DNA of 64,000 bases from Mammaliicoccus sciuri (GCF_002901825.1 NZ_PPQD01000018.1:240894-304893), one strand, 5' to 3'. Numbered from the stretch's first letter, positions 18,604 through 28,209 are shown. The notes: generated from the letters alone by a model not told the origin. A program made the numbers and translations.

Positions 18604-19641
18604 TTGAGTAATATACAAATCAAAGACGTTACTAAAGTATTCGGCAATTACAATGACCAGGTTAAGTCACTTTTACAGGATGATAAAACGAAAGAAGAAA
18701 TCCTTAAGGAAACTGGTTCGACAGTAGCTGTCAAAAATGCAAATTTCACAATTGAAGATGGAGAGATATTTGTTGTAATGGGTCTTTCCGGGAGCGGTAA
18801 ATCAACACTGATTCGTTTGATTAATCGTTTAATTGATCCAACTGATGGAGATATCTTAATTAACGATAAGAACATTTCTTCGTTAAATAAAGAAGACTTA
18901 CGTAACTTTAGACGTGAGAATTTAAGTATGGTATTCCAAAGTTTCGCATTATTTCCCTTCAAAACAGTTGTTGAGAATGTCGCATTTGGCTTAGAAATTA
19001 AAAACGTTTCAAAAAAAGAGCGTTTAAAAAAAGCAGAAGATGCTTTAAATTTAGTTGGTCTAGCGGGATATAAAGATCAATTACCAAAACAATTATCTGG
19101 TGGTATGCAGCAACGTGTAGGTTTAGCAAGAGCACTTGCTAATGACACAGATATTTTATTAATGGATGAAGCCTTCTCAGCATTAGATCCACTGATTCGT
19201 AAAGAAATGCAGAATGAGCTTTTACAACTACAACAAGACATGCAAAAAACAATCATATTTATTACACATGATTTAGATGAAGCCCTTCATATTGGTGATA
19301 GAATTGCTTTAATGAAAGATGGCGAAATCGCTCAAGTTGGTACACCGGAAGAGATTGTTATTAATCCTGGTGACGACTACGTTAAAGACTTTGTTAAAGA
19401 TATTGATCGTTCTAAAGTATTAAAAGTTAAACATATTATGGAGAAAGTTGAGAATGTTGAATTAGTAGATGGCATGTCATTTATAGATGCCGAGTCGCTA
19501 CTTTATCAAACATTCCCTCACTTCAAATCTGGCACACACGAACTTTGGATTAAGAAAGACAATAAAATTGTCGGGAAACTTAATTTCCAAGATGTATTCG
19601 ATGTATTAGCACAGGGAAATGAGGTGATGAATCATGCTTAA
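18604..19641 (+). CDS. opuAA: glycine betaine ABC importer ATPase
   Basis: A 345-residue ATPase of the quaternary-amine uptake family. It has the typical pre-Walker helix region, then [48 protein letters not shown] and ITHDLDEAL. It starts at TTG (18604-18606) behind AAGGACT; the next Met is about 57 residues in, past conserved sequence. After residue 255 only about 85 residues remain, enough for little more than one CBS-like segment, whereas OpuAA proteins such as the 418-residue B. subtilis one carry a CBS pair that senses ionic strength. It overlaps opuAB by 8 bp. Confidence 0.9.
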   Translation: MSNIQIKDVTKVFGNYNDQVKSLLQDDKTKEEILKETGSTVAVKNANFTIEDGEIFVVMGLSGSGKSTLIRLINRLIDPTDGDILINDKNISSLNKEDLRNFRRENLSMVFQSFALFPFKTVVENVAFGLEIKNVSKKERLKKAEDALNLVGLAGYKDQLPKQLSGGMQQRVGLARALANDTDILLMDEAFSALDPLIRKEMQNELLQLQQDMQKTIIFITHDLDEALHIGDRIALMKDGEIAQVGTPEEIVINPGDDYVKDFVKDIDRSKVLKVKHIMEKVENVELVDGMSFIDAESLLYQTFPHFKSGTHELWIKKDNKIVGKLNFQDVFDVLAQGNEVMNHA

Positions 19642-20470
19642 TATGTTGCCTATTTTACCTGTTTCAGATTGGGCTAACGCATTTGTAGAATGGTTAACAG
19701 AAACTTTTAGTTTTATTTTTGAACCGATTAAGACGTATCTTGGTGACTTTATGCAACTTATCATTTCATTACTAGAGTTGTTACATCCGTTTGTCTTTAT
19801 CATTATCATCATGGTTCTTGCTTACTTTGTTATGAATAAGAAAATTGTTGCCCCTATTTTAGTAGGTATTGGTTTATTCTTCATTTATAACCAAGATTTA
19901 TGGGATCAATTACTGAACACGATGACACTTGTTATTATCAGTAGTTTGCTATCTGTTATTATCGGTGTTCCGCTCGGTATTTTAATGTCTAGAAGCGATC
20001 GTTTCCAAGCAGTTATGAAACCTATTTTAGACTTTATGCAAACAATGCCAGCATTCGTATATTTAATTCCAGCAGTCGCATTCTTCGGAATTGGTATGGT
20101 TCCAGGTGTATTCGCATCTATTATATTTGCAACTCCACCAACAATACGTTTAACAAACTTAGGTATTAGACAAATATCTGCTGAATTAATAGAAGCAAGT
20201 GATTCATTTGGTACAACATCCATGCAAAAATTAATTAAAGTACAACTCCCTCTTGCTAAAGCATCTATCATGGCAGGTGTAAACCAAACTGTAATGTTAG
20301 CTTTATCAATGGTTGTAATAGCATCAATGATTGGTGCACCGGGATTAGGTAGAGATGTGTTAAGTTCTCTACAACGTGCAGAAGTCGGTTCAGGTTTCGT
20401 AGCAGGTTTAAGTATCGTTATCCTTGCTATTATCATCGACCGCTTTACACAATCATCTAAAAACAAATAA
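19634..20470 (+). CDS. opuAB: glycine betaine ABC importer permease
   Basis: A 278-residue inner-membrane permease with about six to seven hydrophobic segments. The BPD-transport motif region reads [33 protein letters not shown] (EAA loop) followed by [19 protein letters not shown], which is characteristic of ProW/OpuAB. Length is as in B. subtilis OpuAB (282). It is coupled to opuAA by overlap, with GAGGTGATG inside the opuAA end as its ribosome site, and opuAC follows 17 bp later. It moves betaine inward for osmoprotection. Confidence 0.93.
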   Translation: MLNMLPILPVSDWANAFVEWLTETFSFIFEPIKTYLGDFMQLIISLLELLHPFVFIIIIMVLAYFVMNKKIVAPILVGIGLFFIYNQDLWDQLLNTMTLVIISSLLSVIIGVPLGILMSRSDRFQAVMKPILDFMQTMPAFVYLIPAVAFFGIGMVPGVFASIIFATPPTIRLTNLGIRQISAELIEASDSFGTTSMQKLIKVQLPLAKASIMAGVNQTVMLALSMVVIASMIGAPGLGRDVLSSLQRAEVGSGFVAGLSIVILAIIIDRFTQSSKNK

Positions 20471-20487
20471 TCTAGGAGGAATTACTT

Positions 20488-21366
20488 ATGAAGAACAAAT
20501 GGCGTGTACTCGTACTTATGCTTTCTTTAGCACTAGTGTTAGCAGCATGTGGCAATGGTGGCTCAAGTGAAGATGGAGACTTAGGTAAAAAAGATATTAA
20601 CTTATCTTACGTTGAATGGGATTCAGAAATTGCTTCAACACATGTTATGCAAAAAGTTTTAGAAGATGAAGGTTACAATGTTGAAATCACACCTTTAGAT
20701 AATGCCGTAATGTGGGAATCAGTTGCTTCTGGTGAAACAGATGCAATGGTTAGTGCTTGGTTACCAGGTACACACGGAGATTTATACAAAAAACATAAGA
20801 AAAATCTTGATGACTTAGGTCCAAACCTTAAAGGGGCTAAAATCGGACTTGTTGTAAATAAAGATTTCGATGGCGATTCAATTTCTGACTTGAAAGACCA
20901 AGCTGGTAAGAAAATCGTTGGTATCGAACCAGGTGCTGGTGTTGTAAAAGCATCTGAAAAAGCAGTTAAAGATTATAACTTAGATGGATGGAAAGTTGAA
21001 ACTTCTTCATCAGGTGCAATGGCTACAACATTAGGTCAAGCTATGAAAAAAGGTGACGACATCGTTGTAACTGGTTGGTCACCACACTGGAAATTCCAAA
21101 AATATGACTTGAAATACTTGAAAGACCCTAAAGGCTCATTTGGTAAAGCTGAGCACATTAATACAATGGCTCGTAAAGACTTGAAAAAAGACAGCCCTAA
21201 AGCATATGAAACTTTAGATAACTTCAATTGGACTACTAAAGACATGGAATCTGTTATGTTAGATATCCAAGAAGGTACATCTCCTAAGAAAGCTGCAGAA
21301 AAATGGGTAGATGATAACCAAGATAAAGTAAAAGAATGGACGAAAGATTCTAAGAAAGATAAATAA
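20488..21366 (+). CDS. opuAC: glycine betaine-binding lipoprotein
   Basis: A 292-residue extracellular binding protein. It has a signal peptide with lipobox LVLAAC (Cys21), then an OpuAC domain with LSYVEWDSEIASTHVMQKVLE, MWESVASGETDAMVSAWLPGTHGDLYKK and VVTGWSPHWKFQKYDLKYL, whose Trp residues form the aromatic cage for betaine. B. subtilis OpuAC has 293 residues. RBS is AGGAGGAA. Last gene of the opuA operon, followed by a terminator shared with the GNAT gene. Confidence 0.94.
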   Translation: MKNKWRVLVLMLSLALVLAACGNGGSSEDGDLGKKDINLSYVEWDSEIASTHVMQKVLEDEGYNVEITPLDNAVMWESVASGETDAMVSAWLPGTHGDLYKKHKKNLDDLGPNLKGAKIGLVVNKDFDGDSISDLKDQAGKKIVGIEPGAGVVKASEKAVKDYNLDGWKVETSSSGAMATTLGQAMKKGDDIVVTGWSPHWKFQKYDLKYLKDPKGSFGKAEHINTMARKDLKKDSPKAYETLDNFNWTTKDMESVMLDIQEGTSPKKAAEKWVDDNQDKVKEWTKDSKKDK

Positions 21367-21378
21367 TCCATCTTTTAT

Positions 21379-21423
21379 AAAATGCCCCTATACCATGGGA
21401 ATAATGGTATAGGGGCATTTTTT
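21379..21423. terminator. bidirectional terminator, opuAC / GNAT gene
   Basis: Perfect 16-bp arms AATGCCCCTATACCAT / ATGGTATAGGGGCATT, 7-nt loop, T-run on the plus side and A-run on the other. Serves both convergent genes. Confidence 0.9.
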
Positions 21424-21976
21424 ATACGTTTAACTTCCTATTTAATATATCTTCCATCATCAACCAACCTTTTTGATCCGAGTTGTCTGGGTCATATGGT
21501 TCGAAACCATAATTTAAATACATATTAATAGCTGGATAACTGGTTGTTTGTGTCGTTAAATACACTTCTTTATGACCAAGCTCAATTATTTTGTTAAGTG
21601 CTACACTTAATAATGGCTTTGATAATTTCTTACCTTGATATTCCGGTTTAATGGCTACGAAATGTATTCTACCTATATGTGAGTCTGTTAAAGGTAATTG
21701 ACCGAACCATGCTGTTGTCGTCCCTATTACGTCACCTGAATTATTCTCAATAAATAAACATCTATATTTCATTTCTTCTATATGAGAGCCAAATTCTTTA
21801 TGAAACCTTTGCAATGCTTCATCTATATTTGAAAATTCCCCTGCAGCAGTTTCAACTTCTGCCCAAAGACGTTCGTCCCCTTCTTCAAACATTCTAATTG
21901 AGTAGCCTTCTGGTAATTCATATTCAGGTATGTTATCTAAATGATTTCTAATCATCTTAAGCTTAATTCTTTCCAT
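21422..21976 (-). CDS. GNAT family N-acetyltransferase
   Basis: A 184-residue cytoplasmic acetyltransferase. The acetyl-CoA-binding motif A is IHFVAIKPEYQGKKLSKPLLSVALNKIIELG, preceded by CLFIENNSGDVIGTTTAWFG and followed by AINMYLNYGFEPYDPD. RBS is AGAGGTG. The substrate cannot be deduced. It converges with opuAC and appears monocistronic. Confidence 0.85.
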   Translation of the reverse strand: MERIKLKMIRNHLDNIPEYELPEGYSIRMFEEGDERLWAEVETAAGEFSNIDEALQRFHKEFGSHIEEMKYRCLFIENNSGDVIGTTTAWFGQLPLTDSHIGRIHFVAIKPEYQGKKLSKPLLSVALNKIIELGHKEVYLTTQTTSYPAINMYLNYGFEPYDPDNSDQKGWLMMEDILNRKLNV

Positions 21977-22188
21977 AATAATACACCTCTATTTCTATAA
22001 AGTTACTGTAAACGTTTCAAATTACAACTTGTCATATACCTATTATCTTTTTAATCTGACTGTCATAAAAGAAATTTTATTTTTATTCTCCTGTAACCTA
22101 TGATATCAAAAATGATGTTAGAGTGTATGAAGTAATAAAGATACAAAATATATAAATGCTTTATATAGCTCATGGAGGAAATTTATTT

Positions 22189-22629
22189 ATGAAGAAATTA
22201 TTATTTGCAACAACAGCTGCAGCAGGGATTATTGCTTCAGGATTTGGCGCTCAAGCAGATGCAAGTGAATATACAAACTACTCTAATCAAAATACAAACT
22301 ATAACTATACAACTACACAAGTCGCTCAACCGACTCAAGCAACTCAAACTACAGAATCAACTGATTCATCTAATACAAGTGAAGTATATAAAGAGTTTAT
22401 CGCTGCTGGCGGTACAAAAGCATTATGGGATAACATCGTAATGCCTGAATCTAGTGGTAACCCAAATGCCGTAAATGAACTTGGCTACAGAGGTCTTGGT
22501 CAAACTAAAGAATCTTGGGGTACAGGTAGTGTCGCTGAACAAACTAAAGGCATGATAAACTATGCTAAAGAACGTTACGGTTCAATCGAAGCTGCAATTG
22601 CTTTCCGTCAAGCTAACAACTGGTGGTAA
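22189..22629 (+). CDS. small secreted IsaA/SceD-like protein
   Basis: A 146-residue exported protein. The signal peptide MKKLLFATTAAAGIIASGFGAQADA has AxA-type cleavage near residue 25, followed by a Thr/Gln/Asn-rich linker (about 26-70). The C-terminal domain has WDNIVMPESSGNPNAVNELGYRGLGQTKESWG and ERYGSIEAAIAFRQANNWW, matching the transglycosylase-like domain of staphylococcal IsaA/SceD, with Glu in PESSG as probable catalytic acid. Those proteins cleave peptidoglycan. It is shorter than IsaA/SceD (about 230 residues). I start at ATG 22189 behind GGAGG; the 11 codons open upstream lack a site. Confidence 0.8.
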   Translation: MKKLLFATTAAAGIIASGFGAQADASEYTNYSNQNTNYNYTTTQVAQPTQATQTTESTDSSNTSEVYKEFIAAGGTKALWDNIVMPESSGNPNAVNELGYRGLGQTKESWGTGSVAEQTKGMINYAKERYGSIEAAIAFRQANNWW

Positions 22630-22644
22630 GATATAAATAAACAT

Positions 22645-22677
22645 CTGCTATGTGGATTTCCACATAGCAGTTTTTTT
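22645..22677 (+). terminator. intrinsic terminator
   Basis: Arms CTGCTATGTGG / CCACATAGCAG, ATTT loop, seven T. Follows the IsaA/SceD-like gene. Confidence 0.9.
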
Positions 22678-22761
22678 ATACACAAAACCTTTGACAAAAC
22701 CAGATATACATATTATACTCAACTTGTATCTAAAATAAATACAAGAAAGAGGTTATGTAAA

Positions 22762-23391
22762 ATGAAAATAGGTGTTATAGCAGCAAACGGTAAAGCAGGT
22801 AAACTCATTACAGAAGAAGCCATTAACAGAGGATTAGATGTAACAGCCATCGTTCGTAACGAAAATAAAACAGTGGCAACACAATCTATTATTAAAGATA
22901 TTTTTGATTTAACAACTGAAGACTTAACACAATTCGATGTTGTTGTAGATGCTTTCGGTGAAATTAGAGAAGATAAACTTCATTTACACCAAGACTCTAT
23001 TCAACATTTAAGTGATATTTTATCAAACACAAACACACGATTAATCATTATCGGAGGCGCTGGTAGTTTATTCGTTGATGATCAATTAGAAAATCAACTA
23101 TTCGATACACCTGATTTTCCAGAAGTATTTAAACCACTTGCAAAAGCTCAAGGAAAAGCACTTGTAGACCTTCGTAAAAGAGATGACGTACGCTGGACAT
23201 TTATAAGTCCTGCAGCAGAATTCATAGCTGATGGAGAAAGAACTGGAGAATACATTTTAGCTGGGGAAGTCTTCACTTTAAATGATAAAGGTGAAAGTAA
23301 AATAAGCTATGCTGATTACGCCATTGCCTTAGTAGATGAAGCAACTGAAGGTAACCATATCCAAGAAAGAATTTCAGTATTATCAAAATAA
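22762..23391 (+). CDS. NAD(P)H-binding oxidoreductase (YwnB-like)
   Basis: A 209-residue atypical SDR of the NmrA/YwnB type. The N-terminal motif is IGVIAANGKAGKLITEEA (GxxGxxG region altered to AANGKAG), then TAIVRNENK, VVVDAFG, RLIIIGGAGSLFVDD and WTFISPAAEF. It binds NAD(P)H; its substrate is unknown, and quinone or redox roles are proposed for relatives. The Rrf2 regulator follows 69 bp later, and the B. subtilis neighbours ywnB and ywnA show the same pairing, so the regulator probably controls this gene. Confidence 0.8.
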   Translation: MKIGVIAANGKAGKLITEEAINRGLDVTAIVRNENKTVATQSIIKDIFDLTTEDLTQFDVVVDAFGEIREDKLHLHQDSIQHLSDILSNTNTRLIIIGGAGSLFVDDQLENQLFDTPDFPEVFKPLAKAQGKALVDLRKRDDVRWTFISPAAEFIADGERTGEYILAGEVFTLNDKGESKISYADYAIALVDEATEGNHIQERISVLSK

Positions 23392-23460
23392 TTCGCATTT
23401 ACTATCGCAATTCTCATCTCTCAAAGTTATAATAAATAAGGAATCTAAGAGGTGAAAAGC

Positions 23461-23874
23461 GTGAATACACAAATATCAGTAGCAATTCATATATTATCAT
23501 TATTATCTGTTAATAAAGAACCTATATCCAGTAAATTTATAGCAGGTAGCATTAATAGTAACCCTACACTTGTAAGAAAAATATGTAAATATTTAAGAAA
23601 TGGTAACTTAATCGAAAGCCAACAAGGTAAATCTGGCTATCGACTCGCTCAATCAGCAGATCAAATCTTATTAGGCGAAGTTTATAAACTTATTCAAGAT
23701 GAAGAGCATTTCGCTAAAATTCATCAAGACACAAATCCAGATTGTATCATCGGTCAAAATATACAGTCTGCATTAGATGATGTTTACAAACAAGTGGATC
23801 AACAAATTATTGATACACTCAATCAAACATCCATATTAGATTTAACATCTAAAATGACCGAAACCGTACAGTAA
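23461..23874 (+). CDS. Rrf2 family transcriptional regulator (YwnA-like)
   Basis: A 137-residue Rrf2 protein. The winged helix is VAIHILSLLSVNKEPISSKFIAGSINSNPTLVRKICKYLRNGNLIESQQGKSGYRLAQ, followed by a dimerisation helix. Only two Cys are present (in KICKYL and PDCIIG), so the three-Cys Fe-S cluster of IscR/NsrR is absent and a redox or ligand switch is more likely. I start at GTG 23461 behind AGAGGTG; the frame also offers a GTG within that site. Same strand as the YwnB-like gene and followed by a terminator. Confidence 0.8.
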   Translation: MNTQISVAIHILSLLSVNKEPISSKFIAGSINSNPTLVRKICKYLRNGNLIESQQGKSGYRLAQSADQILLGEVYKLIQDEEHFAKIHQDTNPDCIIGQNIQSALDDVYKQVDQQIIDTLNQTSILDLTSKMTETVQ

Positions 23875-23887
23875 ATTTAATCATATA

Positions 23888-23937
23888 GAAAAAGCTGGAG
23901 ACATCTTTAACAACAGATGTCTCCAGCTTTATTTTTT
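23888..23937 (+). terminator. intrinsic terminator of the Rrf2 gene
   Basis: Perfect 16-bp arms AAAGCTGGAGACATCT / AGATGTCTCCAGCTTT, 8-nt loop, then ATTTTTTG. Confidence 0.9.
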
Positions 23938-23950
23938 GTATAAAATGAGG

Positions 23951-24066
23951 AGCGCACGATATCTCTCAGTCTTCGTGCGATACACCCTTATTTTGTGCCT
24001 TAGCGCACGATATCTCTCAGTCTTCGTGCGATACACCCCTATTTTGTGCCTTAGCGCACGATATCT
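23951..24066. repeat. 51-bp tandem repeat, about 2.3 copies
   Basis: Unit starts AGCGCACGATATCTCTCAGT and ends TTTTGTGCCTT, copies at 23951, 24002 and a partial at 24053. Copies 1 and 2 differ by one base. Inside each unit CGCACGA and TCGTGCG form an inverted repeat. The partial third copy runs into the stop codon of the CPBP gene. Confidence 0.85.
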
Positions 24067-24718
24067 AATTAAAAAACACCAAATATATAAGAATATGTAT
24101 GAAATTATTTAATCCATGCGCTACTATGGTTACTTCTAATCGGTTGGTCTTTAAATAAAGTGCACCAAATAATAATCCTAATCCAAAGTAAATGATAAAC
24201 TCACCTATACTTGATGGTCCATGTAACAATCCAAATAGTACGCTAGATATGATATATCCTATTAATAGATGTCCTTTAAACACCCCTTTTAGAATGAAAC
24301 CTCGAAATATAAGTTCTTCGAAAAATGGTCCTAGTATCACAAATATAATAATAGAGATGTATAGAGGTAATGTGTTTAAATCTTTATATACTTCCATTTG
24401 ATTTTGTGGTTGTCCTATTACTGCTGATACAGACCAATACATGATAAGTGCGATACCTAATGTACTAATGGTATAAATGATGTCTGTTTTCTTTAAAGGT
24501 TCCAATTTAATGAGTTGTAATTGGAATCTATGTATTAAATAAAATAACAGGCTAAATAATAAACATCCTATAAATACAATGAACCAATTGCTAGCTAACG
24601 CAATCGATGTATATGTACCCATACATATTATAATGAGCAAACATGACTTCAAGGTCACATACTTCGCTTGATTTTGAAAAATCGGCTCATTATCTTCGAA
24701 TATTTGTTTCATACTCAT
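24065..24718 (-). CDS. CPBP family intramembrane metalloprotease
   Basis: A 217-residue protein with about six to seven hydrophobic segments and the CPBP/Abi signature: motif 1 FFEELIFRGFIL, motif 2 FGLLHGPSS and motif 3 AHGLNNFIHI, which supply the Glu, Arg and His ligands and catalytic residues. Relatives process prenylated or peptide substrates in the membrane, and some give bacteriocin immunity. RBS is TGAGGAT. It stands alone. Its stop codon lies inside the edge of a 51-bp repeat, so the last residue or two may derive from repeat sequence. Confidence 0.85.
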   Translation of the reverse strand: MSMKQIFEDNEPIFQNQAKYVTLKSCLLIIICMGTYTSIALASNWFIVFIGCLLFSLLFYLIHRFQLQLIKLEPLKKTDIIYTISTLGIALIMYWSVSAVIGQPQNQMEVYKDLNTLPLYISIIIFVILGPFFEELIFRGFILKGVFKGHLLIGYIISSVLFGLLHGPSSIGEFIIYFGLGLLFGALYLKTNRLEVTIVAHGLNNFIHILIYLVFFN

Positions 24719-24926
24719 TTATTTATCCTCATTTCAATAAATTAACAGATTATTTTTATAAATAAATGTATTTCATTTATTATAACAAAAATTTCGAACT
24801 AATAGCGGTTTATAGTTTCTTTAAAATCGAACTGTTTGTAAATTTTTAACAAACTATACTAACATTACCAAGAAAAATGACGTATATTATATGTATATAA
24901 AATTTTATTTTGTAGGTGATTTCAAA

Positions 24927-26429
24927 GTGAACTATTTTATTGTAAATAATATCAATCATAAAATAACAGGTATTGAAAAGTCTGTCATGAACAGGCTAAA
25001 ATTATTTAATGATTTCAACTTGGAAGCTAAAATTATCACGTTAGCTTGGAATTCAAGTTTACATAAAAATGCCCATACATTCGGCGTAAGTAAACAAGTC
25101 TTTTCAATGTATGATTTTTTCCAGGAATCGATCAACGTTCAAATTAATACGGTTAGAGACTGGATAGCATTTTGGGAAGATGACCTTAATTATGAGATTA
25201 AATATGTACCTAATACAAATGATTTAAGAGTTTATCAAAATGGTATAAGAATTATATATGCAAGTTTCCGTGATTCGGACTATAAATTATTAGACTATGT
25301 TAACTACTTTGATACGAGAAATGTAAAAATGAAACGAGAATATTATGATTCTAGAGGCTTCTTAAGTCGGGTTAGATATATGCGTACTAAAGAAATGCCT
25401 GTATGTGATACGTATTTAACACCGAGTGGAAAAATAAAGCTTGAAGTTTACTTCGATCCATATCAAGAAAAAGAAGTTGTCACTCGAATAATGCTCTTTG
25501 ATTATAACGCTAAAGATTATACATTTGATAATACAAATGAACTAACAGCATTCTTCTATGAACAGTTATACAAAGACGGTGACTTGTTCTTTAGCGATAA
25601 GACAGCCATCACTTCTCCACCATTTTTAATCACAGACAAAAAAGTGCCGGTTATTTCTGTATTACATAGTACACATGTGAAAAACAACAATGATATTGAA
25701 GGTTCAGATATTAAAAATATTTATAACTGTGTCTTTAATCATTTAGACCGTTTTTCTGGTATTTTAGTATCAACTGTTCAACAAAAGAAAGATGTAGAGA
25801 AACGTATTCAATCGAAAATACCTGTCTTCAATATTCCAGTTGGATATGCTCAACAAAAAGAACCGAATTTTACACCTGTTGTGCCTGATGGTCCTCTGAA
25901 ATTAATGTCCATTGCACGATATGCTCCTGAGAAACAACTTGATCATCAAATTCGACTCGTCAATAAACTGAAAGACGATTTCGACGAAATTGAACTGCAT
26001 TTATTTGGATTTGGTGGCGAATTGAAAAAACTAAAAGAATTAACTGATTCATTAAATTTAGAAAAACATATTAAATTCCGTGGATTTATACCTAACATTA
26101 CTAATGAAATGCATCATTTTCATGCAAGCATGATTACAAGTAATATGGAAGGATTTTCGTTGGCATTACTAGAATCTTTATCAAATGGGTTACCTGCAAT
26201 CAGTTATGATATTCCCTATGGACCTAGCGAACTGATAGTTAATGGTAAAAATGGTTATCTTGTGCCTAGAAATGATGAAGACAAACTTTATGAAACCGTT
26301 AAGTCTTATTTAAATAATCCTGACCTGCAAAAAACATTCCGAGACAACTGTATGACAGAATCACAAAAATATGCACAAAGTGAAATTATTAAGAAATGGC
26401 TTCATTTATTAGGTGAAGTGACATCATAA
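24927..26429 (+). CDS. GT4 glycosyltransferase, TarM/TagE-like
   Basis: About 500 residues. The C-terminal GT-B half has LMSIARYAPEKQLDHQI, LHLFGFGGELKKL, IKFRGFIPNITNEMHHFHASMITSNMEGFSLALLESLSNGLPAISYDIPYGPSELI (the EGFSLALLE donor site) and NGKNGYLVP. The N-terminal half includes a long insertion (about residues 95-220), as in S. aureus TarM, which adds alpha-GlcNAc to ribitol-phosphate teichoic acid, and B. subtilis TagE, which adds alpha-glucose. Those are the likeliest models; donor and acceptor are unproven. I chose GTG 24927 behind TAGGTGAT over the ATG 12 codons upstream, which has no site. Monocistronic. Confidence 0.75.
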   Translation: MNYFIVNNINHKITGIEKSVMNRLKLFNDFNLEAKIITLAWNSSLHKNAHTFGVSKQVFSMYDFFQESINVQINTVRDWIAFWEDDLNYEIKYVPNTNDLRVYQNGIRIIYASFRDSDYKLLDYVNYFDTRNVKMKREYYDSRGFLSRVRYMRTKEMPVCDTYLTPSGKIKLEVYFDPYQEKEVVTRIMLFDYNAKDYTFDNTNELTAFFYEQLYKDGDLFFSDKTAITSPPFLITDKKVPVISVLHSTHVKNNNDIEGSDIKNIYNCVFNHLDRFSGILVSTVQQKKDVEKRIQSKIPVFNIPVGYAQQKEPNFTPVVPDGPLKLMSIARYAPEKQLDHQIRLVNKLKDDFDEIELHLFGFGGELKKLKELTDSLNLEKHIKFRGFIPNITNEMHHFHASMITSNMEGFSLALLESLSNGLPAISYDIPYGPSELIVNGKNGYLVPRNDEDKLYETVKSYLNNPDLQKTFRDNCMTESQKYAQSEIIKKWLHLLGEVTS

Positions 26430-26436
26430 ATTCAAA

Positions 26437-26478
26437 TAAGAACCCCCAATTCAGAATGATGAATTGGGGATTCTTGTT
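26437..26478. terminator. bidirectional terminator, glycosyltransferase / saeS
   Basis: Arms AAGAACCCCCAATTCA / TGAATTGGGGATTCTT with one mismatch, 6-nt loop, between convergent genes. Confidence 0.75.
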
Positions 26479-26482
26479 TAAG

Positions 26483-27523
26483 TTATTTCATAGGTACTGT
26501 TAAATAAAATGTTGTACCGACGTCCTCTTTACTTTCTACCTTTAGCTGACCATCCATTTGTTCAGCCAAATTCTTCGCAATATATAAACCTAAACCTGAT
26601 CCACCCGTATCTTTGTTTCTAGATGCTTCAACACGATAAGTTCGGTCAAATATACGATGTAAATGTTGCTCGGCGATACCTGGACCATCATCGGAAACAG
26701 CAATGCATATATCACTGTCTTCTTTCGTAACTTTAATTTCAATCCTCGAGCCAAGTTGTGTATATTTAAATGCATTATCTAAAATATTCATGAGTATACG
26801 TTCTAATGGTACTTTATATTGTTTGAAGTAAGTAATATCTTCACATAAATTAACGTCTATCGTGCGATTTTCACTAACTATTTGTTGTTCATAAGATTGT
26901 AAAAGTGTCACAAAGAGTTTATCTAAATAAATCGTTTCTAATGGATAATTATGTTTGTGATCATGACTAATTTCCATCACACTAGTCAGCTCATCAAACA
27001 TCATAGAAATTCTTTGAGATTGTTTAATTAGGACACTATATGCTTTTTGTTGTTCATCTGATTGATTGATAATCCCCTCTTTTAAACCTTCTGCATAGGA
27101 CGCAATACTCGATAATGGTGTCTTTAAGTCATGTGTTAAATTTTGTACCATTTCACTTTTTTCTTGTTGTTCATATTGAACTTGTTGTATTTGCGCTTCA
27201 ATATTACGAGCCATAGTCTTAAAGGCTTCACTTAACTCTTTCATTTCTTTCGGACTATCTATTTTTATAGCTGTTTCACTATATTGTCTATTGGCTATTA
27301 ATTTTGTTTGCTTATTCAACAGTCTAATCCGTTTAACTAATGGATTAATAAACAACATACAAATAACTGTCGTTAAACAACTTGAAATGATCGCGCTAAT
27401 CGTCAAAAGTAATGTTGTATGTGCATCAAACCACATCCATTTATATGCAATTGCTAGAATAATTGTCGTTAATACAATGCTACTGATAAATGCAGTGATA
27501 ATTTGTGTTCGAATTGTAAGCAT
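26483..27523 (-). CDS. saeS: sensor histidine kinase SaeS
   Basis: A 346-residue membrane kinase. Two N-terminal membrane helices (about 8-28 and 38-58) are joined by a very short outside loop MWFDAH, which closely matches the MWFNGH loop of S. aureus SaeS, an intramembrane-sensing kinase. HAMP follows, then LTHDLKTPLSS (His131), the N-box ILDNAFKYT, and the G boxes DDGPGIAEQ and GGSGLGLYIAKNL. The ATG directly follows the saeR stop (TAAATG), with AAAGGGCG as ribosome site. With SaeR, SaeQ and SaeP it makes the full locus. In S. aureus it responds to neutrophil peptides and envelope stress; the target genes here are unknown. Confidence 0.9.
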   Translation of the reverse strand: MLTIRTQIITAFISSIVLTTIILAIAYKWMWFDAHTTLLLTISAIISSCLTTVICMLFINPLVKRIRLLNKQTKLIANRQYSETAIKIDSPKEMKELSEAFKTMARNIEAQIQQVQYEQQEKSEMVQNLTHDLKTPLSSIASYAEGLKEGIINQSDEQQKAYSVLIKQSQRISMMFDELTSVMEISHDHKHNYPLETIYLDKLFVTLLQSYEQQIVSENRTIDVNLCEDITYFKQYKVPLERILMNILDNAFKYTQLGSRIEIKVTKEDSDICIAVSDDGPGIAEQHLHRIFDRTYRVEASRNKDTGGSGLGLYIAKNLAEQMDGQLKVESKEDVGTTFYLTVPMK

Positions 27524-28204
27524 TTATTTCGCCCTTTCAAATTTATAACCTAATCCCCAAACGGTTTTAATAACATATTCATCATATTGATGCTGTTCTA
27601 ACTTTTCTCTTATACGACGTATATGTACATTTACTGTGTTGGCATCTTCGTAATAGTCGTATCCCCATACTTTTTCGAGTAGTTCTGATTTAGAAATAAC
27701 CATTTTCTCGTGATCTGCTAAATACCAAAGTAAATCAAATTCTTTTACTCTCAATGATACTTCTTGATCATTTACTTTAATGATTTTTTCTTGTTTACAT
27801 AATTGTAAAGATCCGAATGTTAAGTAATCTTGTTTATGATACTTTTGTGTACGATTTAATAAGTTATGCGCTCTTAGCACGAGTTCACGTGGGCTGAATG
27901 GTTTCTTTATATAATCGTCTGCACCTAACGTCAATGCATAAAGCGTATCGTGTTCTTGCGTCTTAGCTGTTAAATAGATAAACGGAATGTCTAGTTCTTG
28001 TGTTTTCATTTCTTTTACGACATCATAACCGTTTTTTTTAGGCATCATAATATCTAATATCATTAAATCAATTGTGTCATTCAACTGATGAATGGCTTGT
28101 TGTCCATCAGATGCTGTCACAACTTGATGCCCTTCATATTCAAAGTAAGTCTTACAAATATCTAGAATATCTTGTTCGTCATCTACAATTAATATATGCG
28201 CCAT
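27524..28204 (-). CDS. saeR: response regulator SaeR
   Basis: A 226-residue OmpR-family regulator. The receiver has acidic DDE at 8-10, phospho-acceptor Asp51 in [15 protein letters not shown], Thr in [11 protein letters not shown] and Lys in [11 protein letters not shown]. The C-terminal winged helix has [16 protein letters not shown] and [28 protein letters not shown], with an almost S. aureus SaeR-like recognition helix. Conservation there means it should bind the same GTTAA-N6-GTTAA box, and such a box stands in front of saeP. Transcribed with saeS immediately downstream and saeQ 5 bp upstream. Confidence 0.92.
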   Translation of the reverse strand: MAHILIVDDEQDILDICKTYFEYEGHQVVTASDGQQAIHQLNDTIDLMILDIMMPKKNGYDVVKEMKTQELDIPFIYLTAKTQEHDTLYALTLGADDYIKKPFSPRELVLRAHNLLNRTQKYHKQDYLTFGSLQLCKQEKIIKVNDQEVSLRVKEFDLLWYLADHEKMVISKSELLEKVWGYDYYEDANTVNVHIRRIREKLEQHQYDEYVIKTVWGLGYKFERAK

Positions 28205-28209
28205 AATCT

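Noticed and set aside
19906-20466. 186-codon minus-strand frame opposite opuAB
   Set aside because: Antisense to a clear permease gene; long only because of codon bias. No start site or domain.
22000-22150. WalR box ahead of the IsaA/SceD-like gene
   Set aside because: TGTAAC occurs at about 22092, but the second half five bases later does not match TGTWAH.
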